From positions 1 to 12,862 of the forward strand of contig CAKTTM010000021.1 in the NCBI GenBank assembly GCA_934615145.1: DNA of 12,862 bases, read 5' to 3'. Shown here piece by piece: positions 6,187 through 11,898 of this stretch; within the stretch, counting starts at the first letter, position 1, and each line of letters begins with the position of its first letter. The notes under the pieces are model-generated. The model was not told where the DNA came from, made no database searches, and was given only the letters and a program-made list of their open reading frames with translations. The DNA comes from an uncultured Clostridia bacterium (lineage in GTDB: Bacteria > Bacillota > Clostridia > Christensenellales > Aristaeellaceae). A program made the translations under genes and the position numbers.

Positions 6187-7254
6187 ATGGACAGAACAGG
6201 TCGTCTGCTGGAGCGGGTGGGGCTTGGCCCTCAGGAGGCCATCCTGATCCACAAGCCGGCTAACGCTTTTTATCTCAGTGGCTACAAGGGCGAGGGCATC
6301 CTGGTGATCGCAGGCGATTTGCGCGCCATTGTGACGGACTTCCGCTATGTGGAGCAGGCCCAGCGCGAGGCGCCGGGCTGGCAGGTGCACAGCATCAGCC
6401 CGCAGGTCAATCACATCCGCCTGGCGGCCAATCTGCTGACGCCGCTTGGCATCCGCGCGCTGTACTATGAGGATGACTTTGTCACCGTCAAGGCCTTCGC
6501 CGCCATGCAGGCCGCCTTTGAGGGGCTTGACTTCCTCTCGCTGGCGCTGGCGCCTGAGCAGCTGCGCATGATCAAGGACGCGCAGGAGCTGCAGCACATG
6601 AAGCGTGCCTGCGCCATCTCCTGCCAGGCCTTTGACTGGATACTGGGCGAGATTGCCCCGGGCCTGAGCGAGAAAGAGATACAACTCAAGCTCGACTACC
6701 GCATGCTGGCGCTGGGCGCTGACAGCCTGGCCTTCTCAAGCATCGTGGCAGGCGGCCCCAATGGCTCGCTGCCCCACGCCGTGCCCAGCGACAGAAAGCT
6801 GGAAAAGGGCGACCTGCTAACGCTGGACTTTGGCGCCAGGTATCAGGGCTACTGCTCAGACATGACCCGCACGGTGGCCATCGGCCAGCCTTCAGATCAG
6901 CTGCGCCATATCTATGACACGGTGCTGGAGGCGCAGACCACCTGCCAGGACGCGCTGGCGCCGGGCGAGGATTGCCGGGCCATCGACCAGATGGCGCGCG
7001 ACATCATCGCCCGTGAGGGCTATGGCCAGTACTTTGGCCACGGCCTGGGCCACGCGGTGGGCATCGACATCCATGAGGAGCCCAGGCTCTCGCAGACATC
7101 GACTGCCCAACTGCAGGCCGGCATGGTGATGACTGTGGAGCCAGGCATCTATCTGCCGGGCATCGGCGGCGTGCGCATCGAGAACAGCTGCGTGGTGACC
7201 GATACCGGCGCCAACAGCCTGATCACAGCGCCCAGGGAGCTCATCATAATCTAA
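6187..7254 (+). CDS. M24 family metallopeptidase (Xaa-Pro aminopeptidase type)
   Basis: This cytoplasmic two-metal pita-bread peptidase is expected to remove an N-terminal residue preceding proline. The 355-residue protein has a creatinase-like N-terminal domain (about 4-130) and a catalytic domain (about 136-350). By comparison with E. coli PepP the metal ligands are D214 (LTLDFGA), D225 (SDMTRT), H289 (HGLGHAVG), E318 (VEPGIY) and E332 (VRIENS). H197 (LPHAVPSDR) and H296 (GIDIHEE) match the catalytic histidines. I chose ATG 6187, preceded by GGGAGG (6177-6182), over the in-frame ATG 6151, which lies in the -10 box; the resulting length is close to Bacillus YqhT-type peptidases. The next gene, efp, follows after 39 bp with no terminator. 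Xaa-Pro dipeptidase activity is an alternative that sequence does not exclude. Confidence 0.92.
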   Translation: MDRTGRLLERVGLGPQEAILIHKPANAFYLSGYKGEGILVIAGDLRAIVTDFRYVEQAQREAPGWQVHSISPQVNHIRLAANLLTPLGIRALYYEDDFVTVKAFAAMQAAFEGLDFLSLALAPEQLRMIKDAQELQHMKRACAISCQAFDWILGEIAPGLSEKEIQLKLDYRMLALGADSLAFSSIVAGGPNGSLPHAVPSDRKLEKGDLLTLDFGARYQGYCSDMTRTVAIGQPSDQLRHIYDTVLEAQTTCQDALAPGEDCRAIDQMARDIIAREGYGQYFGHGLGHAVGIDIHEEPRLSQTSTAQLQAGMVMTVEPGIYLPGIGGVRIENSCVVTDTGANSLITAPRELIII

Positions 7255-7293
7255 GCAAGGGCCGGCCTTTGCGGATATTTTACGGAGGATTCT

Positions 7294-7851
7294 ATGATTA
7301 CAGCAGGCGATTTCAGAAACGGCATCACCATCGAGTGGGAAGGCGGCGTGTGGACCATCGTTGAGTTCCAGCACGTCAAGCCGGGCAAGGGCGCGGCCTT
7401 TGTGCGCACCAAGATCAAGAATGTCATGACGGGTGCGGTCATCGAGCGCAGCTTCAACCCCACCGACAAGATGCCCCGCGCCATCATCGAGTCCAAGGAG
7501 ATGGAGTACCTCTATTCCGATGGCGAGCTGTACTACTTCATGGACCCGGAGAGCTTTGAGCAGATCCCCCTCAACCATGACAAGGTGGCCGAAGCCATCA
7601 AGTTTGTCAAGGAGAACACCAAGGTCACCATCCGCTACTTCAACGGCGAGGCCTTTTCGGTGGAGGCGCCCAACTTTGTGGAGCTGGAGATCTCCCACAC
7701 CGAGCCCGGCTTCAAGGGCAACACCGCCTCCAACACCTACAAGCCTGCCACGCTGGAAACCGGCTACGAAATCATGGTGCCGCTGTTCATCAACATCGGC
7801 GATGTGATCAAGGTCGATACGCGCACGGGCGAATACCTCTCCCGCGCCTGA
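7294..7851 (+). CDS. efp: Translation elongation factor P
   Basis: EF-P binds the ribosome between the P and E sites and promotes peptide bond formation at polyproline stretches. The 185-residue length and three beta-barrel domains (about 1-65 KOW-like, 66-127 and 128-185) are canonical. The domain-I loop reads KPGKGAAF with K32 at the tip, the residue that carries a modification in many bacteria, including Bacillus. The C-terminal signature lies in domain III ([23 protein letters not shown]), ending in [11 protein letters not shown]. The ATG at 7294 has GGAGG at 7284-7288. It lies between the M24 peptidase and the CD1247-type gene, apparently co-transcribed from the promoter at 6124-6152. 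No modification enzyme (EpmA/EpmB or EarP type) is present in the window. Confidence 0.98.
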   Translation: MITAGDFRNGITIEWEGGVWTIVEFQHVKPGKGAAFVRTKIKNVMTGAVIERSFNPTDKMPRAIIESKEMEYLYSDGELYYFMDPESFEQIPLNHDKVAEAIKFVKENTKVTIRYFNGEAFSVEAPNFVELEISHTEPGFKGNTASNTYKPATLETGYEIMVPLFINIGDVIKVDTRTGEYLSRA

Positions 7852-7873
7852 CAGCACATAAAGGAGAAACAAA

Positions 7874-8335
7874 ATGGACAAGCTGACTGACAAGGTTGCC
7901 TATCTGCTGGGTCTGGCTGAGGGCATGCAGCTCAACCCGGAGACCCCCGAGCACAAGCTGCTGCTGAAGATTCTGGATGTTCTCAAAGACTTCTCCTACG
8001 AGCTGGAGGAGCTGCGCGACCGCCAGGACGACCTGAGCGAGTACGTGGACAACATCGACGAAGACTTAAGCGAGGTCGAAGAGCTGCTCTTTGACGAAGA
8101 GGAAGAGGGCGAGGATGATGAGGGTGGCTGCGCCGGATGCGCGCATCACCATCATGACGAGGCGCTGGAGGGCGAGATGGAGTACGAGTGCCCCCATTGC
8201 GGCTACCAGACCAAGTTTGACCTGGCCGATTTTGACTTCGAAGAGGATTACCTCTGCCCGCAGTGCAACAAGTCCTTCTTCCCCGAGGGAGAAGACGAAG
8301 ATGAGGACGAGCAGGCCGAGGACGACGAGGCCTGA
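7874..8335 (+). CDS. CD1247-type acidic zinc-ribbon protein
   Basis: This 153-residue protein resembles a Clostridia family named after C. difficile CD1247; its molecular function is not known to me. The N-terminal part (about 1-72) is helical and probably coiled coil, beginning DKLTDKVAYLLGLAEGM and becoming acidic (ELEELRDRQDDLSEYVDNIDEDL). A linker of Asp/Glu and Gly precedes CAGC (C86, C89) and four consecutive histidines (91-94). A zinc ribbon follows, with CPHC (C106, C109) and CPQC (C128, C131), and the protein ends in a strongly acidic tail. AAGGAG (7861-7866) lies seven bases before the ATG, 22 bp after efp. Homologues are sometimes called AraC-like regulators, but I see no AraC helix-turn-helix. 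Zinc binding by the ribbon is likely; metal binding by the His/Cys cluster is an inference. Confidence 0.85.
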   Translation: MDKLTDKVAYLLGLAEGMQLNPETPEHKLLLKILDVLKDFSYELEELRDRQDDLSEYVDNIDEDLSEVEELLFDEEEEGEDDEGGCAGCAHHHHDEALEGEMEYECPHCGYQTKFDLADFDFEEDYLCPQCNKSFFPEGEDEDEDEQAEDDEA

Positions 8336-8354
8336 ACATCTCGTCACCCACAGC

Positions 8355-8390
8355 AGCCAGGCTGCCTGAGTCTTCTTGGGCGGCCTGGCT
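8355..8390 (+). terminator. Hairpin between the CD1247-type gene and ktrB (possible weak terminator)
   Basis: AGCCAGGCTGCC (8355-8366) pairs with GGCGGCCTGGCT (8379-8390), a 12-bp stem with one wobble and a 12-base loop. It is followed only by CTTTC, so the U-tract is poor and termination would be partial. The hairpin ends eight bases before the ktrB Shine-Dalgarno sequence (8399-8403). No promoter is visible between it and ktrB, so read-through from the efp unit probably feeds the potassium genes. Confidence 0.6.
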
Positions 8391-8411
8391 CTTTCATCGG
8401 AGGATAAGGCC

Positions 8412-9797
8412 GTGAGCGGCACACACAGGGAGGAAGGGCAGGCCCTTCCCCGCAAGCCTGGCATGAGCCCCGCCAAGGTGCTGGCGCTGGGCTTCTTTCT
8501 GATCATCTGGGCGGGCACGCTGCTGCTGATGCTGCCCATCGCCAGCCGCTCGGGCCAGGGCCTGGGCCTGCTGGAGGCGCTGTTCACAGCTACCTCTGCC
8601 ACCTGTGTTACCGGGCTGACGGTGGTGGACACCTACAGTGCCTATACCACCTTTGGCCAGGTCGTCATCATCAGCCTGATACAGGTGGGTGGCCTGGGCT
8701 TCATGCTCTTTGCCACCATGACCCTGGTGGCGCTGGGCCGGCGCATCAGCCTGCGCAACCGCATGCTGCTGCGGGAGACCATGTCGATGCCGGGGCTTTC
8801 CGGCGGCGTGCGCACCACCATTCGTTTCATGCTGATCGTCTTTTCCATCGAGTTGACGGGCGCCCTGCTTCTGTCGCTGCGCTTTGTGCCGATGTATGGC
8901 CTGGGCAAGGGGCTGTACTTTGCCGTCTTTCACTCGGTCAGCGCCTTTTGCAATGCCGGCTTTGACCTGTTTGGCGCGGCCGGCAGCCTGCAGATATTCC
9001 GCGCCGACCCCCTGGTGCTGCTGACGATCAGCTCGCTGATCACCTTGGGCGGCATCGGTTTTATGGTCATTGCCGATGTGCTGGCCCACGGCCGCAGGCC
9101 CCGACAGCTGCAGCTGCACACCAAAATTGTGCTCGTCACCAACACCGCGCTGCTGCTCTTTGGCCTGGCGATGATTGCAGGCATGGAGTGGAACAACACC
9201 GCTACCCTGGCGCGAGAGGGCGCGGGCGCCGGAGAGAAACTGCTCAACGCCTGGTTCCAGTCGGTCACCACCAGGACGGCGGGCTACTATTCCTTCAATC
9301 AGGGCGCGATGACCCAGACCAGCAAGCTGGTCAGCACCGTGCTGATGTTCATCGGCGCCTCGCCCGCCTCCACAGGCGGCGGCGTCAAGACCAGCAGCTT
9401 CTTTGTGGTCATCATGGTGCTGATCGCCATGATCTATGGGCGAGAAGATATCAACGCCTTCCGCAAGCGCCTGCCGGCCGCCATCGGCCGCACGGCACAG
9501 ACCATCCTCTTTCTCTACCTCACGCTGCTGATACTGGGCGCCTTCATCCTCACCATGGTGGAGCAGGGCAAGGGCTTTTCCTTCCTGGACATGCTCTTTG
9601 AGGAGGCCAGCGCCCTGGGCACCGTGGGTCTCTCCGCGGTGGGCACGGCCAATCTCCACCCCGCCAGCAAGCTGCTGCTGATCATGCTGATGTATGTGGG
9701 CCGTGTGGGCCCGCTGACCATGATGCTGACGCTCAACCACCCGACCCCTGGCGGCGGCATGATACGCTACCCGGAAGAACAGATCATTGTGGGCTGA
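8412..9797 (+). CDS. ktrB: Potassium uptake protein, TrkH/KtrB membrane subunit
   Basis: This 461-residue channel-like subunit takes up potassium with its cytosolic RCK partner. It has four M1-P-M2 repeats with all four selectivity-filter glycines: TSATCVTG (G68), SAFCNAG (G183), TTRTAG (G291) and ALGTVG (G406). The third-repeat intramembrane gate loop is visible as GASPASTGGGVKTS (315-328). GRVGPLT (430-436) carries the conserved arginine R431 below the pore, and the C-terminus YPEEQIIVG is typical of the family. The start is GTG at 8412, supported by GGAGG (8399-8403) with eight-base spacing; an in-frame TTG at 8376 lies inside the hairpin, and ATG 8463 lacks a good ribosome site. ktrA follows after 19 bp. 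Ion selectivity and coupling ion cannot be read from sequence. Confidence 0.95.
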   Translation: MSGTHREEGQALPRKPGMSPAKVLALGFFLIIWAGTLLLMLPIASRSGQGLGLLEALFTATSATCVTGLTVVDTYSAYTTFGQVVIISLIQVGGLGFMLFATMTLVALGRRISLRNRMLLRETMSMPGLSGGVRTTIRFMLIVFSIELTGALLLSLRFVPMYGLGKGLYFAVFHSVSAFCNAGFDLFGAAGSLQIFRADPLVLLTISSLITLGGIGFMVIADVLAHGRRPRQLQLHTKIVLVTNTALLLFGLAMIAGMEWNNTATLAREGAGAGEKLLNAWFQSVTTRTAGYYSFNQGAMTQTSKLVSTVLMFIGASPASTGGGVKTSSFFVVIMVLIAMIYGREDINAFRKRLPAAIGRTAQTILFLYLTLLILGAFILTMVEQGKGFSFLDMLFEEASALGTVGLSAVGTANLHPASKLLLIMLMYVGRVGPLTMMLTLNHPTPGGGMIRYPEEQIIVG

Positions 9798-9816
9798 GCC
9801 CGCAAAAGGAGCAAGT

Positions 9817-10479
9817 ATGGCAATCCGTACCAAACAATATGTTGTCTTTGGCATTGGCCGCTTTGGCTCGGCGCTGTGCCGGGCGCTGAGCGAGATGGGG
9901 CACGAGGTGCTGGCGGTGGACTCCAATGAGGAGCATATCCGTGCCATCAGCCCCTATGTGACCCAGGCGCTGCAATTGAACGCCGCCGATGAGGAGGCGA
10001 TGCACAGCATCGGCGTGCGCAACTTTGACGCCTGCGTCGTCTCCATCGGCGACAACCTGCGCGACTCCATCATGGTGACCCTGCTGTGCAAGGAGATGGG
10101 CGCGCGCTACCTGCTGGCCAAGGCCACTGACGAGCTGCACGCCAAGATGCTCAAAAAGATGGGTGCCGACCGGGTGGTCTTCCCCGAGCGCGACATGGGC
10201 ATCCGCGTGGCCAAGACCCTGGTCTCTCCCCGCGTGCTGGACCTGATCAACCTGACGGGCGACTACACCATGGCCGACATCACCGCGCCGTCTGAGTGGA
10301 TAGGCCGGACCATCCAGGAGATCGACATCCGCAAGCGCTATCAGGTCAACCTGCTGGTGATCCACCGGGGCAATGAGATCATGATGACCCTGACGGGCGA
10401 CACGCGCATCCAGCAGGGCGACGACCTGCTGGTGCTGGGCCACCGGGGCGATGTGGAGCGGCTGGAGAAGCTGTCGTGA
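9817..10479 (+). CDS. ktrA: Potassium uptake regulatory subunit, single-RCK KtrA/TrkA type
   Basis: This cytosolic gating ring subunit binds the KtrB channel and nucleotides. The 220-residue protein contains one RCK_N Rossmann domain (about 7-125) with GIGRFG (G12, G14, G17) and the acidic D35 at the end of strand 2 (VLAVDSN), then FPERDMG (122-128) and an RCK_C domain (about 140-218). A single RCK unit of this length is the KtrA form, unlike the double-length TrkA of proteobacteria. RCK_C domains of Firmicutes KtrA proteins can bind c-di-AMP; whether this one does is inference. The ATG at 9817 is preferred because AAGGAG (9806-9811) precedes it, over an upstream in-frame TTG at 9787 that overlaps the ktrB end. 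Its stop overlaps the GTG of the exonuclease gene. Confidence 0.94.
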   Translation: MAIRTKQYVVFGIGRFGSALCRALSEMGHEVLAVDSNEEHIRAISPYVTQALQLNAADEEAMHSIGVRNFDACVVSIGDNLRDSIMVTLLCKEMGARYLLAKATDELHAKMLKKMGADRVVFPERDMGIRVAKTLVSPRVLDLINLTGDYTMADITAPSEWIGRTIQEIDIRKRYQVNLLVIHRGNEIMMTLTGDTRIQQGDDLLVLGHRGDVERLEKLS

Positions 10480-11069
10480 CCACCATCATCTTCGACACCG
10501 AAGCCACCGATCTGACACCGGGCCAGATCTGCCAGCTGTCCATGCTGGTGGTGACTGACGGCCAGATCAGCGGGCAAAATCTCTACTTCAGCGTCGATCA
10601 GATGAGCGAGGGCGCCTTTGAGGTGCATGGCCTGAGCATGGAGATGCTAAGCGAGCTGTCCGGCGGCCAGTACTTTGAGGACAGGGCGGAGGAGCTGCTC
10701 AAGCTCTTTAACAGCGCCGATCTGGTGGTGGGCCACAATGTGGCTGCCGATGAGCGCTATCTGCGCGTCGAGATGGAGCGCTGCGGCCTGAAGCTCAAGA
10801 AGCTCAATACCTTTTGCACCATGAACTACATGACCGGCATCATGAACATGAGCCGCAAGGTGGTCACCGGGCGCCCCAAGCCCCCCAAGCTGGAGGAGCT
10901 CTACGCCCACTACGGCATCAGCGATGAGCAGATCAGGGAAGCCTGCGCCACATGGTTTGGCGGCGGCAGTGACAAGCACGACGCCCGCTTTGACACCGCG
11001 GCCACCTACCTGAGCCTGTTGGCCGCGGTGCAAAAGGGTGACCTCAGGGGCATGACGGGCATCGGATAG
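10476..11069 (+). CDS. DEDDh-family 3'-5' exonuclease
   Basis: This 197-residue protein has the RNase T/DNA polymerase III epsilon-type exonuclease fold. The acidic motifs are FDTEAT (D7, E9; motif I), GHNVAADERYL (D92; motif II) and DKHDARFDT (H168, D173; motif III), so the whole DEDDh catalytic set is present. It probably degrades single-stranded DNA or RNA ends with two metal ions; the substrate is not identifiable. It lacks polymerase and BRCT domains. The GTG start at 10476 overlaps the ktrA stop as GTGA, with GGAG (10464-10467) eight bases upstream, so it is likely co-translated with ktrA although no functional link to potassium uptake is known to me. No clear terminator follows within the next 60 bases. 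Confidence 0.9.
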   Translation: MTTIIFDTEATDLTPGQICQLSMLVVTDGQISGQNLYFSVDQMSEGAFEVHGLSMEMLSELSGGQYFEDRAEELLKLFNSADLVVGHNVAADERYLRVEMERCGLKLKKLNTFCTMNYMTGIMNMSRKVVTGRPKPPKLEELYAHYGISDEQIREACATWFGGGSDKHDARFDTAATYLSLLAAVQKGDLRGMTGIG

Positions 11070-11122
11070 GCCAAGCTGTTGCCATTTTATGCCAATATAT
11101 AAAGGAATCATGTCGCTTTCGC

Positions 11123-11152
11123 TTGATTAATGGGTGAAAGTTGTTGTACAAT
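11123..11152 (+). promoter_or_regulatory. Sigma-A-like promoter of the two-component operon
   Basis: TTGATT at 11123-11128 (four of six to TTGACA) and TACAAT at 11147-11152 (five of six to TATAAT) are separated by 18 bp in an AT-rich stretch. Predicted start of transcription is about 11159, leaving a leader of about 44 bases before the GTG at 11203. The promoter overlaps the in-frame GTG at 11134, which is therefore not used as the translation start from this transcript. Confidence 0.65.
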
Positions 11153-11166
11153 ACTCAATATGTATG

Positions 11167-11182
11167 GCCGTGCGCGCACGGC
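11167..11182. repeat. Perfect 16-bp palindrome in the response-regulator leader
   Basis: GCCGTGCGCGCACGGC is a perfect inverted repeat. It lies just downstream of the predicted transcription start and ends two bases before the AGGAAGGA ribosome-binding region (11185-11192). It could be a dyad operator bound by a dimeric regulator, or an RNA hairpin with a 6-bp GC-rich stem and CGCG loop that influences translation. Neither use is demonstrated. Confidence 0.6.
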
Positions 11183-11202
11183 GCAGGAAGGATGTTGCAG
11201 CT

Positions 11203-11898
11203 GTGGCAAAGCGTATTCTGCTGGTGGATGACGAGCCTCTGATGATCAAGGGGCTCAAGTTCACCCTGGAGGGGGATGGCTACGAGACCGTCAGTGCCTA
11301 TGACGGCGAGGAGGCCTTGAAGGTCTTCCATGAGCAGGACTTTGACCTGGTGCTGCTTGATGTGATGCTGCCCAAGATGGACGGCATCCAGGTATGCCAG
11401 CGCATCCGCGAGACCAGCAATGTCCCCATCATCATGCTCACCGCCAAGGGCGAGGACATGGACAAGATACTGGGCCTGGAGTATGGCGCGGACGATTATA
11501 TGACCAAGCCCTTCAATATCCTGGAGGTCAAGGCGCGCATCAAGACCATCCTGCGCCGCGTCAGTACGCTGAGCGCCCATGAGGATCAGCGCCAGATCAA
11601 GGTGCGCGATCTGGAGGTCAATGTACAAAACCGCTCCGTCACCCTGCGGGGCAAGGACATCCGCCTGACGGCCAAGGAGTTTGATCTGCTGCAGCTGTTC
11701 ATTAACCATCGCGGCAAGGTGTTCAGCCGCGAGGAGATGCTGGACGCTGTCTGGAAGAATGACTACACAGGCGATGCCCGCACCGTGGATGTGCATATCC
11801 GCCGCCTGCGCGAGAAGATAGAGCAAAACCCGACACAGCCTGAGTTTATTTTCACCAAATGGGGAGTGGGGTACTATTTCACCGACCGGGATGACTGA
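11203..11898 (+). CDS. Two-component response regulator, OmpR/PhoB family
   Basis: This 231-residue transcription factor is controlled by phosphorylation. The receiver domain (about 3-115) has the acidic pair D9-D10, phosphoacceptor D53 (LLDVMLP), switch T80 (MLTAKG) and K102 (TKPF). The winged-helix output domain (about 132-228) shows LTAKEFDLLQLF, REEMLDAVW, DARTVDVHIRRLREKIE (recognition helix) and WGVGYYF. I chose GTG 11203, giving the family-typical MAKRILLVDDEP, with AGGAAGGA (11185-11192) upstream. The in-frame GTG 11134 lies in the promoter, and ATG 11164 has no ribosome site and would start about five bases from the predicted transcript end. The sensor kinase overlaps its last 8 bp. 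It resembles WalR/PhoP-like regulators in general architecture, but its targets cannot be inferred. Confidence 0.95.
   Translation: MAKRILLVDDEPLMIKGLKFTLEGDGYETVSAYDGEEALKVFHEQDFDLVLLDVMLPKMDGIQVCQRIRETSNVPIIMLTAKGEDMDKILGLEYGADDYMTKPFNILEVKARIKTILRRVSTLSAHEDQRQIKVRDLEVNVQNRSVTLRGKDIRLTAKEFDLLQLFINHRGKVFSREEMLDAVWKNDYTGDARTVDVHIRRLREKIEQNPTQPEFIFTKWGVGYYFTDRDD

Noticed and set aside
6892..7893. 333-codon minus-strand open frame across the peptidase 3' end and efp
   Set aside because: It covers two clearly real genes and the gap between them, with composition typical of antisense reading and no family motif.
8355..8411. c-di-AMP (ydaO-type) riboswitch upstream of the potassium genes
   Set aside because: The gap is far too short for that aptamer, and only a simple hairpin is present.
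8394..9947. 517-codon open frame on the minus strand opposite ktrB
   Set aside because: It is the mirror of a high-GC coding sequence. The translation is rich in His, Gln, Gly and Ala with no recognisable domain, while the plus strand encodes a complete KtrB.
11079..11103. Second promoter candidate TTGCCA with TATATA/TATAAA after the exonuclease
   Set aside because: The spacing between the boxes is only 11-13 bp, too short for a sigma-A promoter. The pair at 11123/11147 fits better.
11110..11130. Tiny ORF MSLSLD preceded by AAAGGA, upstream of the two-component promoter
   Set aside because: It has only six codons, overlaps the predicted -35, and shows no attenuator-type structure after it. 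Most likely coincidence.
11164..11202. Upstream ATG start for the response regulator (near-leaderless)
   Set aside because: There is no ribosome-binding site, and the added residues are a basic, low-complexity run encoded by the palindrome. GTG 11203 gives the family-typical N-terminus and has a ribosome site.
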